DNA from: Alteromonas sp. a30
Lineage (GTDB): Bacteria; Pseudomonadota; Gammaproteobacteria; Enterobacterales; Alteromonadaceae
Assembly: GCF_026788005.1 (NCBI RefSeq)
Contig: NZ_JABEPE010000010.1
Location: forward strand, 1-64,000
Length of the DNA stretch: 64,000 nucleotides
Direction of reading: 5' to 3'
The notes under the pieces are model-generated. The model worked only from the letters and a program-made list of their open reading frames with translations, was not told where the DNA came from and ran no database searches. Below are positions 35,510 through 45,468 of the stretch, one piece after another (position 1 is the stretch's first letter; the number at the start of each line of letters is the position of its first letter). Made by a program: the position numbers and the translations under genes.

Positions 35510-35790
35510 TGTATTTCAAACTCTCCAATTTACGTTCCGCCATTTAGGTCGTAAGTGACTCAACAAGCCTATTAGTCTTACTGGAACTCGATGTTCATTC
35601 AAAATATCTACGAGTTAACTTATTTAGGCGTTTGTTCGGCATAAAATTTGACGCTGCATTATAGACTAATAATTAAATAGGGAGTACCGACAATTTTGAT
35701 TCTTAACACTAGGAATTACTCTATTGCTGGAAAATCAAACAATATTTGAAGGTAACAAACAATTAGTGAAACGAGCGACTTGGTGGGAAA
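35510..35790 (-). promoter_or_regulatory. ppiD upstream region with -10 TATAAT
   Basis: A perfect minus-strand -10 TATAAT is at 35658-35663, but no good -35 sits 16-18 bases upstream. If used, the leader is about 140 bases. No gene seen in this stretch. Confidence 0.35.
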
Positions 35791-35818
35791 ATAAAAAAAG
35801 CCTCCATAACAGGAGGCT
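35791..35818 (-). terminator. Terminator of hupB
   Basis: AGCCTCC/GGAGGCT arms with a six-base loop and a run of seven T on the minus strand, 28 bases after the hupB stop. Strong. Confidence 0.92.
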
Positions 35819-35845
35819 CTTAGAATCTTTAAAGACAGCTAATGA

Positions 35846-36118
35846 TTAGTTACATGCGTCTTTCAGAGCTTTACCAGCTTTGAAAGAAGGAACTTTCGCT
35901 GCAGCAATTTGGATAGTTTCACCAGTTTGTGGATTACGACCACTACGAGCTGAACGCTCACGTACAGAAAAAGTACCGAAACCTACAAGAGCCACTTGGT
36001 CGTTACTTTTAAGTGCTTCAGTTACAGTATCTGTAAACGCGTCTAAAGCGCGAGTAGCAGAAGCCTTGGAAATATCAGCACTAGCAGCAATCGCGTCGAT
36101 AAGTTGAGCTTTGTTCAC
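35846..36118 (-). CDS. hupB: HU-type DNA-binding protein
   Basis: 90 residues from GTG 36116-36118, exactly the HU-beta length; the 120-codon frame from 36208 has an N-terminal addition unlike any HU and starts in the promoter. GGGG precedes the GTG by eight bases. Family features: [10 protein letters not shown] start, [26 protein letters not shown] beta arm with the DNA-intercalating [20 protein letters not shown] end. Nucleoid-associated dimer that bends DNA. Unusual Cys as the penultimate residue (ACN). Located between lon and ppiD, as in E. coli. Confidence 0.96.
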   Translation of the reverse strand: MNKAQLIDAIAASADISKASATRALDAFTDTVTEALKSNDQVALVGFGTFSVRERSARSGRNPQTGETIQIAAAKVPSFKAGKALKDACN

Positions 36119-36175
36119 AATATCATCCCCTTCAATTGTTATTATTAATTGTTCCGCATTTGTAATTGCAGAGAC

Positions 36176-36204
36176 GTTATAGCAAGCCTGAAATGTAACT
36201 TCAA
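36176..36204 (-). promoter_or_regulatory. Sigma-70 promoter of hupB
   Basis: Minus-strand -35 TTGAAG (36199-36204), 17-base spacer, -10 TATAAC (36176-36181). Predicted start near 36169, about 50 bases before the GTG start. Supports the short HU reading because the longer frame would begin upstream of the transcript start. Confidence 0.7.
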
Positions 36205-36410
36205 GCAAAGGCTAACAATTCTATAAAATTTGACGAATCGCTTTCATCCCTTTGTTTACAAGGCTTCCAGCAAATCTGCTCCTAAGGCTACCACAACTTT
36301 TACGTTTGGGAAGCCCCTTGGAGTCAAATAATTTAAAAAAAGTGCGAACAGGTCGATACTTTCCCCCATTTACAAGCTAAAACGCTTATGAAACGGGCGA
36401 TTGAGCATAC

Positions 36411-38759
36411 TTAGCCTGCCAATTCTATACCTTCTGGGTTCTCCTGAAGCGCAATTTTCAAAACATCATCAATCCACTGTACAGGATGGATTGAAAGATC
36501 TTTTTTCACGTTTTCAGGAATTTCTTCCAGATCACGTTCATTATCTTTCGGAATAACGACGGTTTTGATCCCACCTCGATGCGCAGCTAGTAGCTTTTCT
36601 TTTAAGCCACCTATCGCTAACACTTCGCCTCGTAGCGTAATTTCACCTGTCATGGCTACATCACATTTCACAGGGTTTCCAGTTAAACTAGAGACCAGCG
36701 CCGTGCACATTGCAATACCTGCACTAGGTCCATCTTTAGGCGTAGCCCCTTCTGGCACGTGGACATGAATATCACGCTTTTCATAGAAGTCATCGTTGAT
36801 ACGCAGTTTTTCAGCTCGACTTCTCACGACTGTCATCGCTGTTTTGATTGACTCCAACATCACATCACCCAGTGAACCGGTAAACGTCGTTTTGCCTTTT
36901 CCGGGAACAGAGGTCGTTTCAATCGTTAACAAATCACCACCAACTTGGGTCCATGCTAGACCAGTAACTTGACCAATTTGATTGTTCTTATCGGCCTTAC
37001 CATAGTCAAAGCGTTGCACACCTAAGAAATCTTTCAAGTTATCTTGGTTAACAATGACCGATTTACATGTTTTATCAGTTAAAATATTTTTAACGGCTTT
37101 GCGACAAATCTTTGAGATTTCTCGTTCCAAGCTACGCACACCCGCTTCACGAGTGTAGTAACGAATAATGCCGATGATGGCAGAGTCATCAATGGTCAAC
37201 TCCCCTTCTTTTAGACCATTTCTCGACATTTGTTTTTTAATCAAATGGCGTGTAGAAATATTGAGTTTTTCGTCTTCGGTGTAACCCGACAAACGAATTA
37301 CTTCCATACGATCTAGTAGCGGCCCAGGGATATTCATACTATTAGAAGTAGCTACGAACATAACATCAGATAAATCGTAATCCACTTCCAAATAGTGATC
37401 GCTGAAACTGTTGTTTTGTTCTGGATCTAAAACCTCAAGTAGTGCTGAAGAAGGATCGCCCCGCATGTCTGACGACATTTTGTCTATTTCATCTAGTAAA
37501 AATAGTGGGTTCTTTACACCCACTTTTGACATCTTTTGAATTAACTTGCCCGGTAATGAACCAATGTACGTTCTACGATGACCACGGATCTCAGCTTCGT
37601 CTCTAACACCACCTAACGCCATACGGATATATTTACGCCCTGTTGCCTTAGCAATAGACTGACCCAGAGAGGTTTTCCCTACTCCGGGAGGACCAACCAA
37701 ACACAGAATTGGGCCCTTTAGCTTACGCACACGCTGTTGCACGGCAAGATATTCAACAATACGCTCTTTGACTTTATCTAAACCATAATGATCTTCATCA
37801 AGAACACCTTGCGCCAAGGTTAGATCTTTTTTGACTTTACTGCGTTTATGCCACGGCACACTCACAAGCCAGTCGATGTAACTTCTTACGACTGTTGCTT
37901 CTGCTGACATCGGTGACATCATCTTTAATTTATTGAGTTCAGCTTTTGCTTTATCTTCAGCCTCTTCAGGCATCTTAGCTTCTTCAATTTTTTTAGATAA
38001 CGCTTCAAATTCGTCAGGCGTATCGTCCAACTCGCCCAATTCTTTTTGAATTGCCTTCATTTGCTCATTCAGGTAATACTCGCGCTGGCTTTTTTCCATT
38101 TGCTTTTTCACACGAGTACGAATTTTCTTTTCAACTTGCAGCAAATCAATTTCGCTTTCCATCAAAGCCATTAGATATTCCAAACGTTCTGAGACGTTGG
38201 TCATTTCCAATACTTTTTGCTTTTCAGCAAGTTTTAAAGGCATATGAGCAGCCATGGTATCCGCTAATCGAGCCGCCTCATCAATGCCATTAAGAGAAGT
38301 TAGCACCTCTGGTGGTACTTTTTTGTTTAACTTTACATAGCCTTCAAATTGAGAAATGGCAGAGCGAATCATCACTTCCTGCTCTGCTTCGGGAAGCTCC
38401 TCATCTTGATTACGGCTTACTTCAGCCACAAAGTAATCATCTGTTTGCGTATATTTATCGATAGAACCGCGCTGATTACCTTCGACCAACACCTTTACCG
38501 TACCATCCGGCAATTTTAGCAACTGTAAAAGAGTCGCTACTGTACCAACCGTATAGATGTCGTCAGTTTTAGGATCATCGACGCCAGCGTCTTTTTGAGC
38601 GACCAAAAATATCTGTTTATCTTTATCCATGGCGGCTTCGAGACAACGAATTGACATTTCACGCCCTACAAACAGAGGGATGACCATGTGCGGATACACA
38701 ACGACATCTCGCAACGCCAATACCGGCATTTCGATACTGGTTAGCTTTTCTTCACTCAT
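36411..38759 (-). CDS. lon: Lon ATP-dependent protease
   Basis: 782 residues (E. coli 784). LON substrate-binding N domain (MPVLALRDVVVYPHMVIPLFVGRE, about 12-35), coiled coil, AAA+ module (Walker A GPPGVGKTS about 355-363, Walker B LFLLDEIDKM) and a C-terminal serine protease with the Ser-Lys dyad (TPKDGPSAG and the GEITLRGEVLAIGGLKEKLLAA segment). It degrades misfolded and regulatory proteins in the cytoplasm. A sigma-32 promoter lies 41-68 bases upstream of its ATG. Confidence 0.98.
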   Translation of the reverse strand: MSEEKLTSIEMPVLALRDVVVYPHMVIPLFVGREMSIRCLEAAMDKDKQIFLVAQKDAGVDDPKTDDIYTVGTVATLLQLLKLPDGTVKVLVEGNQRGSIDKYTQTDDYFVAEVSRNQDEELPEAEQEVMIRSAISQFEGYVKLNKKVPPEVLTSLNGIDEAARLADTMAAHMPLKLAEKQKVLEMTNVSERLEYLMALMESEIDLLQVEKKIRTRVKKQMEKSQREYYLNEQMKAIQKELGELDDTPDEFEALSKKIEEAKMPEEAEDKAKAELNKLKMMSPMSAEATVVRSYIDWLVSVPWHKRSKVKKDLTLAQGVLDEDHYGLDKVKERIVEYLAVQQRVRKLKGPILCLVGPPGVGKTSLGQSIAKATGRKYIRMALGGVRDEAEIRGHRRTYIGSLPGKLIQKMSKVGVKNPLFLLDEIDKMSSDMRGDPSSALLEVLDPEQNNSFSDHYLEVDYDLSDVMFVATSNSMNIPGPLLDRMEVIRLSGYTEDEKLNISTRHLIKKQMSRNGLKEGELTIDDSAIIGIIRYYTREAGVRSLEREISKICRKAVKNILTDKTCKSVIVNQDNLKDFLGVQRFDYGKADKNNQIGQVTGLAWTQVGGDLLTIETTSVPGKGKTTFTGSLGDVMLESIKTAMTVVRSRAEKLRINDDFYEKRDIHVHVPEGATPKDGPSAGIAMCTALVSSLTGNPVKCDVAMTGEITLRGEVLAIGGLKEKLLAAHRGGIKTVVIPKDNERDLEEIPENVKKDLSIHPVQWIDDVLKIALQENPEGIELAG

Positions 38760-38799
38760 CTTGATTCTCTTTTACAATCGTTCAATTCATTAAGATGGA

Positions 38800-38827
38800 A
38801 TATGGGGATAGCCATTAAAAGATCAAA
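38800..38827 (-). promoter_or_regulatory. Sigma-32 heat-shock promoter of lon
   Basis: Minus strand: -35 TTTGATC (38821-38827, four of seven in CTTGAAA), 13-base spacer, -10 CCCCATAT (38800-38807), a full match to the CCCCATNT heat-shock element. Predicted start about 34 bases before lon. Confidence 0.75.
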
Positions 38828-38881
38828 TGCTTATCCGTACTTTTCTGAAAAATTTAGACATTAATTGCACATTTAGACATT

Positions 38882-38906
38882 AAAAAAGGCCCATCGGGCC
38901 TTTTTT
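38882..38906 (-). terminator. Terminator of clpX
   Basis: GGCCC/GGGCC arms, three-base loop, flanked by A6 and T6, so active on either strand. It separates clpX from lon, giving lon its own promoter. Confidence 0.9.
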
Positions 38907-38920
38907 CAAACTTGCTATAT

Positions 38921-40198
38921 TTACTCAGATGCGGCTTTTTTATCAGATGCACTGTCATAAATCAGTATGGGCTTGGATTCGCCTTTAACAACTGTTTCAT
39001 CAATAACAACTTTACTGACGTCATCCATTGCTGGGAGTTCGTACATCGTATCAAGCAAAATTGACTCCACTATGGAACGCAATCCACGAGCCCCTGTTTT
39101 ACGCTCCATTGCTTTTTCTGCAATAGCGTGTAAAGCATCATCTCTAAATTCTAACTCAACATCCTCAATTGCAAATAAAGCCGCATATTGTTTCGTTAAT
39201 GCATTCTTTGGCTCTTTCAAAATACGGATTAACGCGTCTTCGGTAAGTTCTTCCAAACTGGTGACTACTGGTAAGCGCCCAATAAACTCAGGAATTAAAC
39301 CATATTTAATGAGATCTTCTGGCTCAACCTTTTGGAACAAAGAACTTAATGACGTTGTATTGCTCTTGGACTTTACTTCAGCGCCAAAACCAATACCAGT
39401 ACCGATATTTGCTCGTTGCTCAATAATTTTATCTAAACCTGCAAACGCACCACCACAGATAAATAAGATTTTCGAAGTATCGACCTGCAAGAATTCTTGT
39501 TGAGGATGCTTACGACCACCTTGTGGCGGCACTGATGCAATTGTCCCTTCAACTAACTTTAGTAGTGCTTGCTGAACACCCTCACCCGAGACATCGCGAG
39601 TAATGGATGGGTTATCCGACTTACGAGAAATTTTATCGATTTCATCTATATAAACAATACCACGTTGAGCCTTTTCAACATCGTAGTCACATTTCTGAAG
39701 TAACTTCTGAATGATGTTTTCAACATCTTCACCAACATATCCAGCCTCGGTCAATGTTGTTGCATCTGCCATTGTAAAAGGCACATCAAGTAGACGTGCA
39801 AGCGTTTCCGCTAACAAAGTCTTACCAGAGCCTGTTGGACCGATTAATAAGATATTACTCTTACCCAATTCAACGCCATCATGAACATCACCATTACGCA
39901 ATCGTTTATAGTGGTTATACACCGCTACAGACAACACTTTTTTGGCGTACTCTTGACCAATAACGTAATCATCTAAATGGGTATGGATTTCAGTTGGTTT
40001 AGGTAATGCATCTTCCTTTTTCTTCGGGGAAATTTCTTTAATTTCCTCACGAATAATGTCATTACACAACTCGACGCATTCGTCGCAGATAAAAACAGAA
40101 GGGCCAGCGATTAATTTACGTACTTCGTGTTGGCTTTTGCCACAAAACGAGCAATACAGTAATTTGTTATCGCCGTCTCCACCTTGTTGCTCACTCAT
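38921..40198 (-). CDS. clpX: ClpX unfoldase subunit
   Basis: 425 residues (E. coli 424). N-terminal zinc finger with Cys16, Cys19, Cys38 and Cys41 (CSFCG...CDECVELC), AAA+ core with Walker [13 protein letters not shown] (about 119-130), Walker [12 protein letters not shown], and the IGF-like loop region FGAEV for docking to ClpP. It recognises tagged substrates and feeds them to ClpP. 253 bases separate it from clpP, in which no gene is seen. Confidence 0.98.
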   Translation of the reverse strand: MSEQQGGDGDNKLLYCSFCGKSQHEVRKLIAGPSVFICDECVELCNDIIREEIKEISPKKKEDALPKPTEIHTHLDDYVIGQEYAKKVLSVAVYNHYKRLRNGDVHDGVELGKSNILLIGPTGSGKTLLAETLARLLDVPFTMADATTLTEAGYVGEDVENIIQKLLQKCDYDVEKAQRGIVYIDEIDKISRKSDNPSITRDVSGEGVQQALLKLVEGTIASVPPQGGRKHPQQEFLQVDTSKILFICGGAFAGLDKIIEQRANIGTGIGFGAEVKSKSNTTSLSSLFQKVEPEDLIKYGLIPEFIGRLPVVTSLEELTEDALIRILKEPKNALTKQYAALFAIEDVELEFRDDALHAIAEKAMERKTGARGLRSIVESILLDTMYELPAMDDVSKVVIDETVVKGESKPILIYDSASDKKAASE

Positions 40199-40451
40199 TT
40201 AATACCCCACCTGTGCATTGATTTGAGCCGCTTCATTAAAAACGTCCTAGAAATATCTATGTGTTACTGTTGATTTTAAGCCTCTAATCACTAGACACTT
40301 AATACCACTAATTCTATTTCATTCCTAAACACATAGTAGAAGCTTAGGGCGCTTCTCTTCTTAATAGAACAGCGTTCTTTAGCTAATGTATAGGTTGCAA
40401 AGTAAAAACCCAAGTTTCATTAAGAACGACGTTCACAAGTCATTGCTTTTA

Positions 40452-41081
40452 TTATTTATTAATTAAGGCATCCGCTCTGCTAGATAGCACTTGGTCAACC
40501 AAGCCATAATCCATAGCCTGCTGCGCACTTAGAAAGTTATCACGATCTGTATCTTGAACCAATCTTTCATAATCTTGACCGGTATGTTCAGCAAGTAATC
40601 GGTTTAACTTCTCTTTAATTGCTAATGTTTCTCTAGCATGAATTTCAATATCGGATGCTTGACCTTGATAGCCACTTAAGGGCTGATGAATCATCACACG
40701 AGAATTATGAAGACAATAGCGCTTACCCTTTGCTCCACCAGAAAGTAGGAATGCCCCCATACTCGCAGCTTGACCAATACAAACGGTACTCACATCTGGC
40801 TTAATGAAGTTCATGGTATCGTAAATAGCCATTCCCGCCGTTACTGAACCACCCGGAGAATTAATATATAAGAAAATATCTTTTTCTGGGTTTTCAGCTT
40901 CCAAAAATAACAACTGCGCGACAATCAGGTTCGCCATATGATCTTCAACTTGACCAACAAGGAAAATCACATTTTCTTTTAAAAGACGGGAGTAAATATC
41001 GTATGAACGTTCACCCTTAGAGGTTTGTTCAACGACCATAGGGACTAACGCACTGTTTATATCAGGAATAGGATTCATCAT
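40452..41081 (-). CDS. clpP: ClpP protease subunit
   Basis: 209 residues (E. coli 207). Catalytic triad Ser107 (GQAASMGAF), His132 (VMIHQPL) and Asp181 (DTDRDNF). Substrate-binding [16 protein letters not shown] at 73-88. Forms the 14-mer proteolytic chamber for ClpX. Two adjacent ATGs (41081 and 41078) fit equally; the ribosome site is weak. The terminator of tig ends only 20 bases upstream, so its promoter must overlap that hairpin or transcription must read through. Confidence 0.98.
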   Translation of the reverse strand: MMNPIPDINSALVPMVVEQTSKGERSYDIYSRLLKENVIFLVGQVEDHMANLIVAQLLFLEAENPEKDIFLYINSPGGSVTAGMAIYDTMNFIKPDVSTVCIGQAASMGAFLLSGGAKGKRYCLHNSRVMIHQPLSGYQGQASDIEIHARETLAIKEKLNRLLAEHTGQDYERLVQDTDRDNFLSAQQAMDYGLVDQVLSSRADALINK

Positions 41082-41100
41082 ATTTGGAAGTCTTTTTTAA

Positions 41101-41132
41101 ATAAAAAAATGCTCAGAAAATACTGAGCATTT
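41101..41132 (-). terminator. Terminator/attenuator between tig and clpP
   Basis: AAATGCTCAG/CTGAGCATTT arms (10 bp, loop AAAATA) followed on the minus strand by a seven-T run. It lies 41 bases after the tig stop and 20 bases before clpP. Confidence 0.88.
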
Positions 41133-41173
41133 AAGCAGGATGAATACTGAAAAGTCAATTCAATACAAACAAA

Positions 41174-42478
41174 TTATGCTTGTTTGTTCATGATCTCTTC
41201 AAACTCTTTATTTACTTCTGTTACTACAGCTTTTGCAGCAATGGCGTCAATAGCTTGATCTTCAAGTGCTAAATTTTCCATTTGCTGAAGCAACTCTTTG
41301 TTGCTCTTGTAGTAATTGATCACTTCTTCAGGATCTTCATACGCAGAAGCAGAAGTCTCGATCATTGCATCAACGCGAGCAGGATCAACTTTCAACTCTT
41401 CGTTGTTGATGACCTGACCTAGCAACAAACCGATTGAAACACGGCGACGCGCATTTTCTTCGAATAAGTCATCTGGCAACTCTGGCATATTACCTTGCGC
41501 TGCTTGCTGACCGAAACGTTGCATTGACTGTTGACGCAAAGCATCGATTTCTTGCTTAACCAATGCTTTTGGCAAATCAACAGGGTTATTTTCAATCAGA
41601 CCCGAAATAACTTGTTCTTTTACTTGGTTTTTCAAGTTTTGATCAAGCTCTCTTTGCATATTACGTTTAACTTCTTCACGCAATTTGTCTAAGTCGCCGT
41701 CTTCAACACCAAATAATTTTGCGAATTCGCTATCTAATTCAGGCAACTCTAATTCTTCAACTTTTTTCAAAGTCACAGCGAATTGTGCATCTTTACCTTT
41801 CAATTTTTCAGCGTGGTATTCTTCTGGGAAAGTTACGTCGATAGTAAACTCATCACCCACTTTTTTGCCTACGATTGGCTCTTCAAAGCCCGGGATCATT
41901 CGGCCTTTACCCATTTCTAAAGCGAAATCTTCCGCTTTACCGCCTTCAAACTCTTCGCCGTCTACTGAGCCAACAAAATCGATAGTGACTTTATCGTCTT
42001 CTTTCGCTGCACGCTCCACTTCTTTCCAAGATGCGTGTTGCTTACGTAGCGTTTCCATCATATTGGCAAGATCTTCATCTTTGATCTCAACAACCGGCTT
42101 TTCAATTTCGATTTTTTCCAAATCGTTCACTTCGATTTCTGGATAAACTTCGAAAGATGCAACGAACTCTAGGTCTTGTCCGTCTTCATCTTTATTTAAT
42201 TCAAACGCTGGCGCACCGGCTGGATTGATCTTTTCCTGCACAACTGCTTCGTAAAAGTTGCGCTGCATCACTTCGACAGCAATTTCTTGACGAACTGCTT
42301 TGCCAAAACGCTTTTGGATTACAGAAACAGGTACTTTACCGGGGCGGAAACCATTAATGCGTTGGGTTTTAGCCAACTGTTGCAAACGGGCTTTAACAGC
42401 AGAATCAATTGTGTCCGCTGGAACAGTAATAGTAAGGCGGCGTTCTAAACCTTCTTTTGCCTCTACTGAAACTTGCAT
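41174..42478 (-). CDS. tig: Trigger factor
   Basis: 434 residues (E. coli 432). Ribosome-binding N domain with the signature [17 protein letters not shown] (about 44-60), FKBP-type PPIase domain in the middle (about 150-245: [34 protein letters not shown]) and a C-terminal helical chaperone arm. First chaperone to meet nascent chains. Upstream of clpP, the usual order. Confidence 0.97.
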   Translation of the reverse strand: MQVSVEAKEGLERRLTITVPADTIDSAVKARLQQLAKTQRINGFRPGKVPVSVIQKRFGKAVRQEIAVEVMQRNFYEAVVQEKINPAGAPAFELNKDEDGQDLEFVASFEVYPEIEVNDLEKIEIEKPVVEIKDEDLANMMETLRKQHASWKEVERAAKEDDKVTIDFVGSVDGEEFEGGKAEDFALEMGKGRMIPGFEEPIVGKKVGDEFTIDVTFPEEYHAEKLKGKDAQFAVTLKKVEELELPELDSEFAKLFGVEDGDLDKLREEVKRNMQRELDQNLKNQVKEQVISGLIENNPVDLPKALVKQEIDALRQQSMQRFGQQAAQGNMPELPDDLFEENARRRVSIGLLLGQVINNEELKVDPARVDAMIETSASAYEDPEEVINYYKSNKELLQQMENLALEDQAIDAIAAKAVVTEVNKEFEEIMNKQA

Positions 42479-42623
42479 TCTTTTACCTCAACTTTAGTGC
42501 ATCTGCACTTCTAAACATTGCTTCCAGTTCCTAGTCAATTAAATGTATTGACCCACTTAAAAGGCTACTTAAAGTCAATCTACCTAGGGAAACCGGAGAC
42601 ATTACCTGACAAAAAGACGCCGT

Positions 42624-42652
42624 AGTATACCGATGAGTTATGCATGAGTCGA
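42624..42652 (-). promoter_or_regulatory. Putative sigma-70 promoter of tig
   Basis: Minus-strand -35 TCGACT (42647-42652), 17-base spacer, -10 TATACT (42624-42629). Predicted start near 42617, leader about 140 bases. The 309-base gap to the tRNA genes holds nothing else recognised. Confidence 0.5.
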
Positions 42653-42787
42653 GGGCTAAAACACAGGTTATTTTCTTGGGAATAAAGATTTTGAAAAAAA
42701 TAGGAACAAAGCCGATAAAAGCGTAAAAGTAAGGCTCAATATTAATTGGAGGATACAGACGAAATATTGAATAAACTTAAGAGGGAG

Positions 42788-42864
42788 TGGGGTGGACGAT
42801 GGGACTTGAACCCACGACAACCGGAATCACAATCCGGGGCTCTACCAACTGAGCTACGCCCACC
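42788..42864 (-). tRNA. hisR: tRNA-His (GTG)
   Basis: 77 nt on the minus strand with encoded CCA (42788-42790). The extra 5' G typical of tRNA-His is present (GGTGGGCG...), anticodon GTG in GATTGTGATTCC, T loop GTTCAAGTC. Last of three co-oriented tRNA genes. Confidence 0.97.
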
Positions 42865-42946
42865 ACTGGAATTGCGAGATATATCGACTGTTTTAGATAT
42901 TTCTCTGGAAGCTAAATTTATGCTAAACGCTACTTGCTTACGCTAA

Positions 42947-43023
<77 letters not shown>

Positions 43024-43102
43024 ATCGAATTTAACCGAACATCAACGCTTGACGTTGCTAAGCATATTTATCGTATAATCGACTAATTTAGCTTTTACAA
43101 GA

Positions 43103-43179
43103 TGGTCGGTGAGACAGGATTTGAACCTGCGACCCCTTGGACCCAAACCAAGTGCGCTACCAAACTGCGCTACTCACCG
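43103..43179 (-). tRNA. tRNA-Pro (TGG)
   Basis: 77 nt on the minus strand, CGGTGAGTAGCGCAGTTTGG start, anticodon TGG in TTTGGGT, T loop GTTCAAATC, encoded CCA (43103-43105). First gene of the Pro-Arg-His tRNA cluster. Confidence 0.97.
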
Positions 43180-43187
43180 ACATAACT

Positions 43188-43216
43188 TGTATACTGCTAA
43201 CCACTGTTTTGCTCAG
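43188..43216 (-). promoter_or_regulatory. Putative promoter of the tRNA operon
   Basis: Minus-strand -35-like CTGAGC (43211-43216), 17-base spacer, -10 TATACA (43188-43193). The start would fall next to the tRNA-Pro 5' end. The spacer and -35 sit within a CCACTG/CAGTGG inverted repeat. Confidence 0.35.
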
Positions 43217-43459
43217 TGGCTACGGGTGGCGAATACTACGGATTTGAATTTAATCCGTCAAACACTTTTTTCAAACTTTTTTCCGTTCGCTGAAAAACAC
43301 GCCAATAACAACATAATTTAATCAAATAGAACAATTATCGTCCTACACAACAAAGGCTTGGCACGGATTTGCTATTTCCTAATCAATCCAATTGCGAGGC
43401 GCACAAAGTTCATGAGAAAATGCGCTTCCCTCTTTTTTAGTTAATGGCTCAAAATTAGT

Positions 43460-44314
43460 ATGACGGCACAAATCATCGACGGAAAAAAAATCGCTAAATA
43501 TTTAAGAGAAGGTATCGCCACGCATGTATCTTCTATTGTTTCATCGGGAAAACGTCCACCCGGTTTAGCCGTTGTCCTTGTTGGTAGCGATCCTGCCTCA
43601 AAAGTTTATGTAAAGAATAAACGTAAAGCATGCGAAGAAGTAGGATTTGTTGAACATGCTTACGACCTCCCTTCCACCACCAGCCAAATTGAGCTCATTG
43701 CCCTTATCGAAAAACTTAATCAAGACCCGCAAATTGATGGCATCCTAGTACAGCTTCCTTTACCTGCGGGTTTGGACGCCAGCGAAATCCTAGAGCGCAT
43801 TCATCCGCATAAAGATGTAGATGGCTTTCACCCTTACAATATAGGGCGTTTAGCACAACGCATCCCATCGCTTCGTCCTTGCACGCCGAAAGGGATTATC
43901 ACCATGGTTGAGTCCACCAAACGACCACTTAAAGGGTTGGACGCAGTGGTGGTTGGTTCATCTAACATTGTCGGCCGCCCAATGGCGCTAGAACTGTTGT
44001 TGGCAGGCTGCACCACTACAGTTTGTCACAAATTCACCAAAGATTTATCTAAACATGTTAGCCGCGCCGATTTACTGGTTGTAGCAGTTGGTAAACCAGA
44101 ATTTATTCCCGGTTCATGGATTAAAGAAGGGGCAATTGTAATTGATGTTGGCATTAACCGCCTTGATTCTGGCGAGCTAACTGGCGACATCGCCTTTGAA
44201 GAAGCGCAAGAACGCGCTGGCTGGATTTCTCCGGTTCCCGGCGGTGTTGGCCCAATGACAGTCGCAAGTTTAATGGAGAACACGCTAGAAGCGTATGTGA
44301 AGTATCATAGTTAA
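43460..44314 (+). CDS. folD: FolD methylene-THF dehydrogenase/cyclohydrolase
   Basis: 284 residues (E. coli 288). Bifunctional enzyme interconverting methylene-, methenyl- and formyl-tetrahydrofolate with NADP. Catalytic [13 protein letters not shown] with Lys near 54, substrate motif [10 protein letters not shown] (about 94-103), NADP motif [17 protein letters not shown] (about 164-180) and C-terminal [12 protein letters not shown]. It faces the Gld-type ABC genes convergently, with a shared stem-loop between. Confidence 0.98.
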   Translation: MTAQIIDGKKIAKYLREGIATHVSSIVSSGKRPPGLAVVLVGSDPASKVYVKNKRKACEEVGFVEHAYDLPSTTSQIELIALIEKLNQDPQIDGILVQLPLPAGLDASEILERIHPHKDVDGFHPYNIGRLAQRIPSLRPCTPKGIITMVESTKRPLKGLDAVVVGSSNIVGRPMALELLLAGCTTTVCHKFTKDLSKHVSRADLLVVAVGKPEFIPGSWIKEGAIVIDVGINRLDSGELTGDIAFEEAQERAGWISPVPGGVGPMTVASLMENTLEAYVKYHS

Positions 44315-44322
44315 GGTTTAAC

Positions 44323-44355
44323 GCGCTCCAGATCGATGAATGAGAACTGGAGCGC
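44323..44355. terminator. Convergent terminator folD / DUF4340 gene
   Basis: GCGCTCCAG/CTGGAGCGC arms (9 bp) with a 15-base loop, flanked by TTTAA and TTAAA. Positioned between two converging genes. Confidence 0.7.
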
Positions 44356-44378
44356 TTAAATCATCAAATAGGACTCAA

Positions 44379-45395
44379 CTACTCTTCTTGCTCAGGCTCC
44401 TCCTGCTCCGCCAAAAAGTGGCTCAGTTGTTTATCAAACTGCTTCACCGAGAACGCGGAAACGTCGTACACGTACTTGGTAAAGTAGTCATTCTCCGGTG
44501 ACGAAAACGTGGCTTGATAACCGTCATCGGTTTCAACAAACTCAACCATTATTTGCCCGCTATTAGTCAGCGTTAAGCGAAAAGACAGCACCGATTCTGC
44601 ATCTACTGTTTGCGCTTGTTCAAGATCCTGTTTTTGCTCTTTATCTTGGCCTTCGCCCAAAAGTTCAACGCTATCGAAACGCAAGTTAGTAATGTTATTA
44701 ACGGTGTTTTCCAAAATTGTGGCATAGGCGAGTTCTGCATCTTCATAACCCTTTAATTGCCATTTCCCGCTGTCGCTTTCATTTTCGTTTTTGTACATCT
44801 CCCAACCCTTATCGCCCAATCTAGCAAAAGCGCTGACTTGTGAAGCATCAATATTAAGAATGGGTTGTTGCAGCCAGTCGGTACGGTTAATTGGCGCAGT
44901 TAAGCGTTCGTTGACCAGCCACGTTTGCTCTTCTGCGAAAAGGCGCACATACGTACCGCCTGAATTCGCTTCATTACCAATGACCACAGAAGCTAGCGGC
45001 GTATTTTGAGAAAACACCTCCACCAACACAGAGTTGGCATTTTCAGCATCAATAGGCTCAACACCAAGCCGCACATAGTTTTCTGGTTTACTGGTTTTGG
45101 GTTGTTCACGCTTAGCCTTAACCAAACCTTGCATCAAACTCGATAGTTTTTTCTGGTCTACCGGATAATCATGGAAATTGCTTGCAAGCCAACGCCCGTC
45201 TACTAAATGTGCAACTAATACTTCTCCTTCCGAACTTTTGATTCGGATTTTATCAACCGAATTTGCCGAAGTCGCAAGCTCAGCCAATAATGGGCCTTCA
45301 AGGGTGGTTTGCTTACTGGTTTTTGGTTGTGTCATCGCAATCAATACAATGGCAATAACGACTAAAATGCTTAACGGAAATATCGCTTTTTGCAT
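44379..45395 (-). CDS. DUF4340 membrane-anchored protein
   Basis: 338 residues. One N-terminal membrane helix (FPLSILVVIAIVLIAM), then an extracytoplasmic beta-rich domain with repeated WLxxxxxYPVDQKKLSSLMQGL-like and TWLVNERL/DWLQQPILNI segments, typical of DUF4340. The C-terminus is rich in Glu and Gln (EQEEPEQEE). Always found with GldG-type and ABC-2 export genes, as here; presumed accessory subunit of that transporter. Acidic low-complexity tail is probably flexible. Last gene of the set. Confidence 0.85.
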   Translation of the reverse strand: MQKAIFPLSILVVIAIVLIAMTQPKTSKQTTLEGPLLAELATSANSVDKIRIKSSEGEVLVAHLVDGRWLASNFHDYPVDQKKLSSLMQGLVKAKREQPKTSKPENYVRLGVEPIDAENANSVLVEVFSQNTPLASVVIGNEANSGGTYVRLFAEEQTWLVNERLTAPINRTDWLQQPILNIDASQVSAFARLGDKGWEMYKNENESDSGKWQLKGYEDAELAYATILENTVNNITNLRFDSVELLGEGQDKEQKQDLEQAQTVDAESVLSFRLTLTNSGQIMVEFVETDDGYQATFSSPENDYFTKYVYDVSAFSVKQFDKQLSHFLAEQEEPEQEE

Positions 45396-45468
45396 GATTA
45401 AGCTCCTACGTGTGAATAGGTATTATTCATTATTTCCCTCGAAATCATTTTCAAAACTTCTCTGGAGC

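Noticed and set aside
36119-36208. 30-residue N-terminal extension of HU
   Set aside because: It would begin upstream of the predicted transcript start; HU proteins are 90 residues and the GTG at 36118 gives exactly that.
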